Below, piece after piece: positions 35,377 through 43,061 of a stretch of DNA of 64,000 nucleotides. The DNA lies in NCBI GenBank assembly GCA_004212155.1, contig RXIG01000004.1, forward strand, positions 19,855-83,854, read 5' to 3'. The notes under the pieces were generated by a model. That model did no database searches. It worked only from the letters and a program-made list of their open reading frames with translations, and was not told the DNA's origin. Position 1 is the stretch's first letter. The number at the start of each line of letters is the position of its first letter. This stretch comes from an archaeon (GTDB lineage Archaea; Methanobacteriota_B; Thermococci; Methanofastidiosales; NM3). The position numbers and the translations under genes are program-made.

Positions 35377-35398
35377 GAAACCAGAATTAAATATGTAC

Positions 35399-35914
35399 AT
35401 GCGTGGACTCTATATCGGAAGATTCCAGCCATTTCATCTGGGACACCTTGAAGTGGTCAGAACGATCATGGAAAAGGTCGATGAGCTCATCATCGTCATT
35501 GGCAGTGCACAATACTCGCATACTCACCGCAATCCGTTCACTGCAGGGGAACGATACGAGATGATACGCTCCGCACTCATCGAAGAGGGCATATCCTGCT
35601 CCCGATTCATGATCGTGACAGTGGAGGACATCAATAAACACCCCCTGTGGGTGGCGCATGTCAGAAGCATGGTGCCGACGTTTGATGTCGTCTTCACCAA
35701 CGAGCCCCTCAACGCGCGCCTCTTCGAAGAGGCCGGCTGCAAGGTGGAGGGAGTGCCCCTATTCTCACGGGCAATGTATTCATCAACGCGCGTTCGAGAG
35801 GAGTGCATCACGTCACATGAGTGGTCTTCGCTTGTTCCAAGTGCTGTGTCAGAGGTCATAAAACGCATCGATGGCGTGACCCGCCTCTGTCAGATACATA
35901 GTAGTGATTCGTAA
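35399..35914 (+). CDS. nadM: Nicotinamide-nucleotide adenylyltransferase, archaeal type
   Basis: A 171-residue enzyme joining NMN (or nicotinate mononucleotide) and ATP to form the NAD dinucleotide. It has the nucleotidyltransferase signature GRFQPFHLGHLEVV with the HxGH motif, VIGSAQYSHTHRNPFTAGER, and the second ATP-binding motif STRVREE near residue 128. MRGLYIGRFQPFHLGH is the normal archaeal N-terminus, and the TATA position agrees with a leaderless start. It works one step before NadE (3.4 kb), though the genes are unlinked. Confidence 0.95.
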   Translation: MRGLYIGRFQPFHLGHLEVVRTIMEKVDELIIVIGSAQYSHTHRNPFTAGERYEMIRSALIEEGISCSRFMIVTVEDINKHPLWVAHVRSMVPTFDVVFTNEPLNARLFEEAGCKVEGVPLFSRAMYSSTRVREECITSHEWSSLVPSAVSEVIKRIDGVTRLCQIHSSDS

Positions 35915-35979
35915 AATCTGTGCTAAGCGAAACCTTTTTATTATTATAATAATAGTATATATCAAGTGGAGTGATATTG

Positions 35980-36246
35980 ATGAACAACATTATCAAGAAA
36001 GGCTTAGACCGTGCCGATACAACGTATGAGGTCTCAGTGGTCATCGACAATGCAGAAAAGGACGTACTCGATGTGTTCTCGCCTGCAAACGTGTCGCTGA
36101 AGACCACCCATACGCCGCATGGCATCTATGTCCACATCAGTGGCGATGCGATAGAGGTCATGGAAGCAGAAGTCGGCCTCTACGAGCTTTTAGTGTCTAC
36201 CTACGACCTTGACACGGATTGCGGCCTGGCACATTCGAAGGCTTAA
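35980..36246 (+). CDS. Small alpha/beta protein, possibly KEOPS subunit Pcc1
   Basis: An 88-residue protein. The strand TYEVSVVIDN, a helix with KDVLDVFSP, strands VSLKTTHTPHGIYVHISGD and a last long helix (EVMEAEVGLYELLVSTYDL) follow the beta-alpha-beta-beta-alpha order and length of Pcc1, the dimer-forming core of KEOPS. The match is by pattern only and is not strong. Cgi121 at 21.3 kb shows that the complex exists in this organism. Start: GGAG (35968-35971) lies eight bases before the ATG at 35980. AT-rich sequence at 35940-35962 would serve as promoter. Confidence 0.45.
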   Translation: MNNIIKKGLDRADTTYEVSVVIDNAEKDVLDVFSPANVSLKTTHTPHGIYVHISGDAIEVMEAEVGLYELLVSTYDLDTDCGLAHSKA

Positions 36247-36300
36247 TCCTTTTTCTTTCCTTACCCTATTACTTTTATAGGATGCCGACTGCATACGTTC

Positions 36301-37164
36301 ATGGAACAGCGAAGAAAGGGGCTAGTGCTCGTTACTTTGTTCTCTCTTGCATGGTCGCTCCAGATTACGATGTCAAAGGTCGTGCTCAACGCGGGCATGT
36401 CTGCCTTTTCGCTTCTCTTTCAGGTGATGGTGGTATCATCGTTATGTGTCTTGGGTTACATTCTTCTGTTCAAACCCCGCGCGCTCAATGGCATCGAACA
36501 CAACGACCTCATCCGTCTTTTGCTCGTCGCTGGTGTTGGGACCGCATTGGCAAACAGCTTTGGATATTACGGCCTTGAGAACTCTGCCTCGATCAATTTT
36601 GGGTTCTTGGTGAAGACCGCGGTCGTCTTCACGCTCGTGTTTGCGCATTTCATGCTTGACGAGCCGATACACATTAGGAAGCTCATGCTCATGTCCAGCC
36701 TGCTCTTTGGCGTCTATCTCGTCACGACCAATGGCAGGACGCTCGTGCCAACACCATACGATGCGTTCATCATACTGAGCGCTTCACTCTATGCACTTGC
36801 CAATGTGATAGCAAAGCCTGTGCTCAGGAAGGTGGACTCAGAGGTCGTGGCATTGTTCCGGCTTGGCATGGGCTCGGTCTTCCTGGCAGCCATATTCCCT
36901 TTCCTCGAGCCGTCCTTTTACATTCCCGCGCACGTACCTCTCGTTATCATCACGGGATTGTTGTTGGCACTGATGCAACTCTTGCTCTACAAGACGCTCC
37001 AGAACACGTCGGCTTGCTATCTCAGCATGATGTCGATGCTCACGCCACTTCTCGTGATGGCCCTTGGCCTCATCGTCCTTGGCGAGCAACTGCACACGGT
37101 GCAGGCCATTGGAGGCCTGATTGTCGTCTGTTCAGGCATATTCATCCACAGGATCGAGATATGA
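36301..37164 (+). CDS. DMT superfamily (EamA) transporter
   Basis: A 287-residue membrane protein with about ten transmembrane helices in two repeats. Each repeat follows the EamA pattern; for example, the first has LVLVTLFSLAWSLQITMSKVVLNAG and the second ALMQLLLYKTLQNTSACYLSMMSMLTPLLVMALGLIVLGE. Members export or import small metabolites such as amino acids or nucleosides; the substrate is unknown. A TATA-like CTTTTATAG at 36272-36280 lies 25 bp before the ATG, implying a leaderless message. It is followed after 23 bp by the opposite aminotransferase gene, the one convergent pair here that does not overlap or abut. Confidence 0.88.
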   Translation: MEQRRKGLVLVTLFSLAWSLQITMSKVVLNAGMSAFSLLFQVMVVSSLCVLGYILLFKPRALNGIEHNDLIRLLLVAGVGTALANSFGYYGLENSASINFGFLVKTAVVFTLVFAHFMLDEPIHIRKLMLMSSLLFGVYLVTTNGRTLVPTPYDAFIILSASLYALANVIAKPVLRKVDSEVVALFRLGMGSVFLAAIFPFLEPSFYIPAHVPLVIITGLLLALMQLLLYKTLQNTSACYLSMMSMLTPLLVMALGLIVLGEQLHTVQAIGGLIVVCSGIFIHRIEI

Positions 37165-37187
37165 GGTGCCCCCTTTTGGTGCTGCGA

Positions 37188-38378
37188 CTACCTTTTCGAA
37201 TCCATATACCGCTCGACCTTTGAGAGTGCCTTATCGATGATCTCGACTGGCGGGAGGAAAACGCCCCTGAAGTGCATCCTGCCCTGCGTGGGCGAGAATC
37301 CCGAACCATGGACAAAGAGCACATGACAGTCGTGGAGCACGTCAAGCACGAACTGTTTGTCATCGTTCCATGCGGGATGCGTGATCTTGGGAAAGATGTA
37401 AAACGCTCCCGATGGCCTCTGACATTCGATGCCCTCGATCTCGTTTAATCGCTTGTGCATGAAGTCCCGTCGCTTTCGAAGCGTTGCTATCATACCACTA
37501 ACATGGTCTTGGGGGCCTCGCAACGCTGCGATGCATGCTTGTTGGCAGGGCGCGTTGGGACACAATCTCAACCGGGCATATTTCTTTACAGCTTCCTCGA
37601 TCTCAGGCATCGCCTCTTCTGGATCGTGGAAGGCCATGTAGCCTACCCTCCATCCGGGAACAAGATAGACCTTGGAGAATCCGTTGAGGAGTACGACGGG
37701 GACATCACTGCTGTAGCGCATTGGTGAGACGTGTTCACCCTCGTAGATGATCCTGTCATATATCTCATCCGATATGAGGAAGAGGTCATGCTCGCCGCAA
37801 AGGTCGACGACCTCCTTGACCCGTTTCTTGGGCAGCAAGGCACCGGTGGGGTTGTTGGGATTGATGATGGTGATCGCCTTCGTACGTTCGGTGATCTTTG
37901 AGCGCATGTCATCGATGTCAAATGCCCATTCCTCGTCTTCGACCGTATCGTATGTAATGGGCGTGGCGTCAAAATAGCGTGTAAGCGCCGTGTAGGGCGG
38001 ATAGGCCGGACCTGGCACGAGAAGGTCGTCACCGGGATCGAGCGACGCGCCGACGAGCATGTGAATGGCTTCTGAGACCCCGTTTGTAACGAGTATGTCA
38101 TCGACGGTGGCCTCAAGTCCCTTGGTCGACTCATACGACAGTATCTCCTTTCGAAGCTCAATGTTCCCTTCCGAGGGTGTGTAGCCCATGTCGGTGACCT
38201 CGTTTGCCCTGCACAGTGCATCGAGCATGTGTTGCGGGGTGGAAAAATCGTATTTGTTGGGGTCGCCGATGTTGAAGTTGGTGATGTCTGCGCCCGATGC
38301 AACTAGTTTCGCTGCCGGCACGACGACATCGCGTATGGCATATTCTACCGTGTCTGAACGTTTCGAGGGATGCATCAT
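37188..38378 (-). CDS. Class I PLP aminotransferase, alanine aminotransferase-like
   Basis: A 396-residue fold-type I aminotransferase. It has FNIGDPNKYDF, GYTPSEGNIELRKEI, VTNGVSEAIHML, INPNNPTGALL, ISDEIYDRIIYEGE, the PLP lysine in NGFSKVYLVPGWRVGY (near residue 235), and the carboxylate-binding Arg in MHFRGVFLP. The loop around the lysine resembles archaeal alanine aminotransferases. Aspartate or another amino acid is possible. Start: the open frame runs on to 38939, but codons beyond 38378 are the ribL gene read in a different frame. The ATG at 38378 is preceded by GAGGAGGAAGG and overlaps the ribL stop by four bases. Confidence 0.88.
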   Translation of the reverse strand: MMHPSKRSDTVEYAIRDVVVPAAKLVASGADITNFNIGDPNKYDFSTPQHMLDALCRANEVTDMGYTPSEGNIELRKEILSYESTKGLEATVDDILVTNGVSEAIHMLVGASLDPGDDLLVPGPAYPPYTALTRYFDATPITYDTVEDEEWAFDIDDMRSKITERTKAITIINPNNPTGALLPKKRVKEVVDLCGEHDLFLISDEIYDRIIYEGEHVSPMRYSSDVPVVLLNGFSKVYLVPGWRVGYMAFHDPEEAMPEIEEAVKKYARLRLCPNAPCQQACIAALRGPQDHVSGMIATLRKRRDFMHKRLNEIEGIECQRPSGAFYIFPKITHPAWNDDKQFVLDVLHDCHVLFVHGSGFSPTQGRMHFRGVFLPPVEIIDKALSKVERYMDSKR

Positions 38379-38794
38379 CCTTCCTCCTCTATCCTGTGCA
38401 GACGCTGCAGCACGTCCTTTGTCCATGATGATGCATAGTTGAGTCGTCTTTCGAGCCGTTTGATGGCAATATCCATTCCCGAGGTGGCTATACGTTCTCT
38501 TAGCCATGCATCGTCCTGGTCTGGCCCAAGGAATATGATGTCGGGCTTGATCTCCTCTACCGATTTGAACATGTCTCCGGTATCGCCCAACACTGCCTTC
38601 TCGACCATCCGCAGACTGCCTACGATGAGCTTTCGCTCCTCTTCGTCGAACACGGTCCTTTTTCCCTTGATCCTGTGGACCGTTGTGTCCCTGGCAATCA
38701 CGACGTAGACGTCGCCATATCCCCGCGCCTCGTTGAGAAGATAGATATGGCCGGGATGGATGATGTCGAAGGTCCCTGCAACCAACACTCTCAT
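38375..38794 (-). CDS. ribL: FAD synthetase (FMN adenylyltransferase), archaeal RibL
   Basis: A 139-residue nucleotidyltransferase making FAD from FMN and ATP. VAGTFDIIHPGHIYLLNEA carries the HxGH motif, and FLGPDQDD and the ATP-loop region match archaeal RibL. Start: the ATG at 38794 has CGGTG six bases upstream; a GTG at 38803 is the alternative. Its end overlaps the aminotransferase start (ATGA), so the two form an operon. The TATA region at 38828-38837 also serves the divergent uridine phosphorylase gene. Confidence 0.88.
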   Translation of the reverse strand: MRVLVAGTFDIIHPGHIYLLNEARGYGDVYVVIARDTTVHRIKGKRTVFDEEERKLIVGSLRMVEKAVLGDTGDMFKSVEEIKPDIIFLGPDQDDAWLRERIATSGMDIAIKRLERRLNYASSWTKDVLQRLHRIEEEG

Positions 38795-38827
38795 TTTGTT
38801 CACCGTTGTATACCGGAGTGGAAATGA

Positions 38828-38837
38828 TTTTATAAAT
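38828..38837. promoter_or_regulatory. Shared TATA box of ribL and the uridine phosphorylase operon
   Basis: TTTTATAAAT is centred about 25 bp before the ATG at 38858 on the plus strand, and about 38 bp before the ribL ATG on the minus strand. One nearly symmetric element appears to serve both directions. Confidence 0.55.
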
Positions 38838-38857
38838 TTGTTTGCTAATACTCACAT

Positions 38858-39685
38858 ATGGACCCCACTTCCGCCACAAGGCCCACCATTGACGGCAAGG
38901 AGTACCACATCGACCTTGCTCGCGGCGATATGCCACCAATGGTGCTCATTCCTGGTGACCCCGACCGGGTGGAGCTCATGGCATCGCTTCTTGACGACCA
39001 TGAGACAATGGCATCGCATCGCGAGTACCGTTCCGCAAGGGGAACGTTTTCCGGCACCCCTGTTGGCATTTGTTCGACAGGCATCGGCGGCCCTTCCGCT
39101 GCCATAGCAGTAGAGGAACTAGCAAACATTGGTGTCCATACGTTTATCAGGGTAGGCAGCACGGGTGTACTCGCAGACGACGTTGCGTGCGGTGACGTGG
39201 TCATATCCACCGCAGCCGTACGCCTCGAGGGCACCTCGAAGCAGTACGTCATGCGCGATTATCCGGCTTGTCCCCACTATGAGGTGACCCTTTCCCTCAT
39301 CGAGGCATGCGAGCGACTGGACATACCATACCACCTGGGCATCACCGCATCAACCGATTCGTTCTACGTCGGACAGGGCCGGCCGGGACATGACGGTTAC
39401 ATGCCCTTGCGGGGCAGGAACCTCCTCGAGGAGCTGGAGTCCGCAAACGTGCTCAATCTCGAGATGGAGGCTGCGACGGTCTTTACGCTCGGTTCGCTCT
39501 ATGGCCTGCGCACTGGCTGCGTGTGTACCGTCTTTGCAAACAGGAAGACAAACGAGTTTCTCAAGACCGGAGAGGACAATGCGGCGCTCGTTGCATGCAC
39601 GGCCCTCTCCGTGCTGTCCGAGTGGGACGAGCTGAAAAAGACGCATGAAAAGCGCTACTTCTCTCCCGGGCTCTTGAGGGGGTGA
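38858..39685 (+). CDS. udp: Uridine phosphorylase
   Basis: A 275-residue nucleoside phosphorylase of the NP-I family. MVLIPGDPDRVELMA is the phosphate-binding N-terminal motif; STGIGGPSAAIAVEEL and FIRVGSTGVL follow. The region FYVGQGRPG and VLNLEMEAATVFTLGSLYGL binds base and ribose, as in uridine phosphorylase. It splits uridine into uracil and ribose-1-phosphate. It heads an operon with a phosphomutase and a second nucleoside phosphorylase. The message is predicted to be leaderless from the TATA at 38828-38837. Confidence 0.88.
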   Translation: MDPTSATRPTIDGKEYHIDLARGDMPPMVLIPGDPDRVELMASLLDDHETMASHREYRSARGTFSGTPVGICSTGIGGPSAAIAVEELANIGVHTFIRVGSTGVLADDVACGDVVISTAAVRLEGTSKQYVMRDYPACPHYEVTLSLIEACERLDIPYHLGITASTDSFYVGQGRPGHDGYMPLRGRNLLEELESANVLNLEMEAATVFTLGSLYGLRTGCVCTVFANRKTNEFLKTGEDNAALVACTALSVLSEWDELKKTHEKRYFSPGLLRG

Positions 39686-39689
39686 GTCT

Positions 39690-41033
39690 TTGGAACAAAG
39701 GCTCTTTGGCACCGCAGGCATACGTGGCGACGTCATGACGAAGGTGACACCATCGTTTTGCTTGGAGTTTGGAAAGGTGCTTGCACGTCATTTCGGTTCC
39801 AAGGGATACGCTCGTATCGTCATCGGCACGGATGCGCGAAGGTCGGGTCCCGCACTGTCGCATGCGCTCATGACCGGGGTGCTTTCCTGCGGGATGGATG
39901 TCGTCCGAATAGGACAGGTCCCCACGCCAGCGCTCGCATATGCGACGCATTCGTTTGGACTCCCCGGCGTCATGGTCACCGCATCGCACAATCCTCCTAC
40001 AGACAATGGATTGAAGTGCTTCGAGTGCGGGTATGAGATCGGTCGCGAGGATGAGATCCGGCTCGAAGAGCTCTTTTTCTGTAATGCGCATTCCTCCAGT
40101 TTCGCCCCTCATGGGGCAGTGATACAAAGGGACGTAATGCCCGCATACGCCCATGCGCTGCGCACGTACGTCTGTGGTCTCTTTCCCGATATCAGCCTTC
40201 ACGGCATGACCGTCCTTCTCGATGGGGGAAACGGGGTGGGCGTACGGGTGCTTCAAAACGTCCTCTTCGAATGCGGTGCCACCGTGATTTCATGCAACTC
40301 GCATACGAGCGGTGACTTTCCGGGGCGCGCCTCTGAGCCCAGCCCAGACAATCTCTCGGAGCTGTTGCATTTCGCACGCCATATCGGTCCGGACCTTATC
40401 ATAGCGCAGGACGGTGATGCAGACAGGATAGCGGCATATGCCCATAACGGCACACCATTTCCGGAGGATTCGATCATCGCACTATTTGCCGACTTCTACT
40501 CGTCGCCTGGCGATACGGTCGTGCTATCGATAGACACGTCGCTTCGCACCGACATCGTGGTGCGCCGCAAGGATGTGAGCGTTTTCCGTGTTCCCCTTGG
40601 ATACCTGCATGACGGCATGAAAATGCATAACCCCGCATTTGCCGCAGAACCTTGGAAGCATATCCATGTTCCCTTCGGCCCATGGATAGACGGCATCGTA
40701 TCGGCGCTCCTTCTTTCGTTTCTCCTCGCGACGGACCCGTATGAATCATTATTTTCATCGATTCCCTCATATTCTTTTGAGAAACGAAATGTTAATATGA
40801 CATCCCCGGGACAGGTAAATGAACTCATCGAACGCCTGCGAAGAGAGCTTGGCACCCGTGACGACGTCAAGACCATCGATGAGACGTCGGGCATACGTGT
40901 CAACTTCCTCGATGATTCCTGGATCCTCGTACGACCCTCGGGCACCGAGCCAAAGGTGCGCTGCATCGTGGAAGGCACAACGGATGCCCGGTTCAACGAG
41001 TTGAGCGAGATCATTGCACGGTTGGTGGATTGA
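39690..41033 (+). CDS. Phosphomutase of the phosphohexomutase family, probable phosphopentomutase
   Basis: A 447-residue alpha-D-phosphohexomutase-family protein starting at TTG (39690), with GAGGGGG upstream. LFGTAGIRG, the phosphoserine loop TASHNPP (Ser near 98), the metal loop DGDADR (near 241) and the phosphate loop RPSGTEPK are intact. The sugar-recognition loop, GGEPSG in the glmM paralogue at 8.4 kb, here reads AAEPWKH (near 319), so the substrate should differ. It lies between uridine phosphorylase and a purine nucleoside phosphorylase, both of which yield pentose-1-phosphates. Archaeal phosphopentomutases are known in this family (Thermococcus). Ribose-1-P to ribose-5-P is therefore the best inference. 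Confidence 0.72.
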   Translation: MEQRLFGTAGIRGDVMTKVTPSFCLEFGKVLARHFGSKGYARIVIGTDARRSGPALSHALMTGVLSCGMDVVRIGQVPTPALAYATHSFGLPGVMVTASHNPPTDNGLKCFECGYEIGREDEIRLEELFFCNAHSSSFAPHGAVIQRDVMPAYAHALRTYVCGLFPDISLHGMTVLLDGGNGVGVRVLQNVLFECGATVISCNSHTSGDFPGRASEPSPDNLSELLHFARHIGPDLIIAQDGDADRIAAYAHNGTPFPEDSIIALFADFYSSPGDTVVLSIDTSLRTDIVVRRKDVSVFRVPLGYLHDGMKMHNPAFAAEPWKHIHVPFGPWIDGIVSALLLSFLLATDPYESLFSSIPSYSFEKRNVNMTSPGQVNELIERLRRELGTRDDVKTIDETSGIRVNFLDDSWILVRPSGTEPKVRCIVEGTTDARFNELSEIIARLVD

Positions 41034-41827
41034 TGTATGCGATCATAGGCGGCTCGGGCGTATACGACCCCGATATGCTTTCACAACAGGAAGAACGTAT
41101 AGTAGAGACCCCTTTTGGTGCTGTCGAGGTCACTGTCGGTACTTTTAAGGGCGCCGAGGTGGCATTTCTCCCCCGTCATGGGGGAGGGCATTCGCAGCCG
41201 CCCCACCTTATCAACTACCGTGCAAACATGTGGGCGTTGCACGAACTCGGTGTCGAACGCATCGTATCGACCTCGGCCGTCGGTTCACTCAACGAGGACG
41301 TGGCACCTGGCAGCTATGTCGTCCTGTCCGACTTTATCGACTTCACGAAGCGAAGGCCAACGACGTTCTACGAAGGACCGTCGTCGCTCGTGCCGGAAAA
41401 GGATGTCGTCCACATCGATGTCACTCGCCCCTACTGTCCTCAGCTACGAAGCATTGCATACGACTCCGGGATCAAATGTGGGATGCAGATGATCGATGGC
41501 GGCACATATGTATGTACCGAGGGGCCACGATTCGAGACGGCCGCGGAGATACGGATGTATTCCATGCTTGGCGGAGACGTCATCGGCATGACGAACGTCC
41601 CCGAGGTCGTGCTGGCCCGAGAGCTTGAAATATGCTATGCATCGATTGCCATGGTGACCAACTTTGCAGCAGGCATATCTGGCGAGAAGCTCACGCATGC
41701 TGAGGTCTTGGACATCATGGGAAAAAACAAGAAAAATATTCAACGTCTTTTTAAGGTAATAATACCTTCTATACCTAAATCACGCGATTGCGAATGTGCG
41801 TCACTTCTCGAAGGGGCAAAGGGATAA
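41033..41827 (+). CDS. MTAP-family nucleoside phosphorylase, probably methylthioinosine (6-oxopurine) phosphorylase
   Basis: A 264-residue NP-II family phosphorylase with IIGGSGVYD, PRHGGGHSQPPHLINYRANMWAL, GTYVCTEGPRFET and GMTNVPEVVLARE, all features of MTA phosphorylases. At the purine-recognition position it has MVTNFAAG (Asn near residue 210), where MTA phosphorylases have TDYD. Asn there is characteristic of 6-oxopurine enzymes such as PNP and methylthioinosine phosphorylase. An MTA/SAH deaminase at 29.4 kb would supply methylthioinosine. The ATG at 41033 shares one base with the stop of the preceding mutase. Guanosine or inosine could also be substrates. Confidence 0.82.
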   Translation: MYAIIGGSGVYDPDMLSQQEERIVETPFGAVEVTVGTFKGAEVAFLPRHGGGHSQPPHLINYRANMWALHELGVERIVSTSAVGSLNEDVAPGSYVVLSDFIDFTKRRPTTFYEGPSSLVPEKDVVHIDVTRPYCPQLRSIAYDSGIKCGMQMIDGGTYVCTEGPRFETAAEIRMYSMLGGDVIGMTNVPEVVLARELEICYASIAMVTNFAAGISGEKLTHAEVLDIMGKNKKNIQRLFKVIIPSIPKSRDCECASLLEGAKG

Positions 41828-41872
41828 CGTTTATAATTATTCTCTTTGATAATTATTATTTCTTCTCGGTAA

Positions 41873-41885
41873 TATTTTTATAATC
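41873..41885 (+). promoter_or_regulatory. TATA box of kamA
   Basis: TATTTTTATAATC is centred 25 bp before the ATG at 41904, predicting a leaderless message. The preceding 50 bp are strongly AT-rich. Confidence 0.5.
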
Positions 41886-41903
41886 TTATACGTATATAAG
41901 GAT

Positions 41904-43061
41904 ATGTATTCTTCTAAGAACCACCCAAAAACCCATTCTTTCGACCTTGTCGGAGAATACAAAAACACCATAAAGACCATAGAAGAATTGGAACAATTCA
42001 TCCCCCTTACTGCCGAGGAAAGGGAGACGTTGCAGAAAGTGGTGGATATCCATCCGATGGCCATCACCCCCTATTATTTATCCCTTATCGACCCCGAGGA
42101 TCCCGAGGACCCCATACGAAAGCTTGTCGTGCCCTCTGCAGATGAGCTGTCAAATCTTGGTTCATACGACCCGAGCGGGGAGAGCGAGAACACGAAGCAA
42201 AGTGGCCTGCAGCACAAATATGAACAGACCGCGCTCATCCTGACGACGAAACAGTGCATGGCATATTGCCGATTTTGCTTCAGGAAACGCTTCGTGGGCG
42301 TTGCAGACAACGAGATCCTACGCGACATAAAGGCTGCCCGCAACTATGTGCAAAAACACACAGAGATCACGAACGTACTGCTATCGGGGGGAGACCCCCT
42401 CTCAATGGGCAACGAATGGGTCGAGCGATACCTCGAAGCGTTCATGTCGATAGACCATGTGGATTACGTACGCATCGGCACGCGGGTGCCCGTGGTGCTT
42501 CCACAACGCATTAGCGAAGATGGTGAGCTTCAGGAGCTATTCTCGCGATACTCAACGCCGGACAAACGCCTTCACATCGTGACCCACTTCAACCATCCTA
42601 AAGAGATAACACCCGAATCCATCCGGGCCATCGACACGCTCTATGCATGCGGCGTTCCCGTTCACAATCAGACCGTTCTTTTGAAGGGCATAAATGACAA
42701 TCCCGACGTGCTTGCCGATCTCTTCAACTCACTCGTTAGCATCGGTGTCAATCCGTACTACCTGTTCCAGTGCCGACCAGTCCGTCGCGTGCTGCACTTC
42801 CAGCTTACATTGGAAGAAGGACTTACCATACTCGAGGAGGCGCACAAGAAGATGAGTGGTCTTGCAAAGCGCTTCAAGTACGCGATGTCACACCGGTCGG
42901 GCAAGGTGGAGATCCTCGGATCCGACGATGATCACATCTATTTCAAATATCACCAGGCTAAAAACCCCGCACACAGCGGCAAGTTCTTCAAGGTGGACCG
43001 CATGCCCGAGGCGTGCTGGCTCGATGATTTCCCCGGGTGGAAACATGGCAACATTGGATGA
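41904..43061 (+). CDS. Lysine 2,3-aminomutase family radical SAM enzyme
   Basis: A 385-residue radical SAM, PLP-dependent enzyme. CMAYCRFCFRKRFVG (Cys118, 122, 125) holds the 4Fe-4S cluster; LLSGGDPL and IGTRVPVVLPQRI are family motifs. The PLP Lys is expected in the C-terminal part. The reaction of the family is L-alpha-lysine to L-beta-lysine. In methanogens it feeds the osmolyte N-epsilon-acetyl-beta-lysine together with an acetyltransferase (AblB), but no such gene follows. Lysine degradation or a different amino acid (for example glutamate) is possible. The downstream HD-domain gene overlaps by 17 bases. Confidence 0.85.
   Translation: MYSSKNHPKTHSFDLVGEYKNTIKTIEELEQFIPLTAEERETLQKVVDIHPMAITPYYLSLIDPEDPEDPIRKLVVPSADELSNLGSYDPSGESENTKQSGLQHKYEQTALILTTKQCMAYCRFCFRKRFVGVADNEILRDIKAARNYVQKHTEITNVLLSGGDPLSMGNEWVERYLEAFMSIDHVDYVRIGTRVPVVLPQRISEDGELQELFSRYSTPDKRLHIVTHFNHPKEITPESIRAIDTLYACGVPVHNQTVLLKGINDNPDVLADLFNSLVSIGVNPYYLFQCRPVRRVLHFQLTLEEGLTILEEAHKKMSGLAKRFKYAMSHRSGKVEILGSDDDHIYFKYHQAKNPAHSGKFFKVDRMPEACWLDDFPGWKHGNIG

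Noticed and set aside
38379..38939. N-terminal 187-codon extension of the aminotransferase frame
   Set aside because: It is the ribL gene and its upstream region read in another frame. The ATG at 38378 has a strong GGAGG site and the protein from there has normal family length.
42856..43044. 63-codon N-terminal extension of the HD protein
   Set aside because: It is kamA in another frame. The ATG at 43045 has GGGTG at the standard five-base distance.
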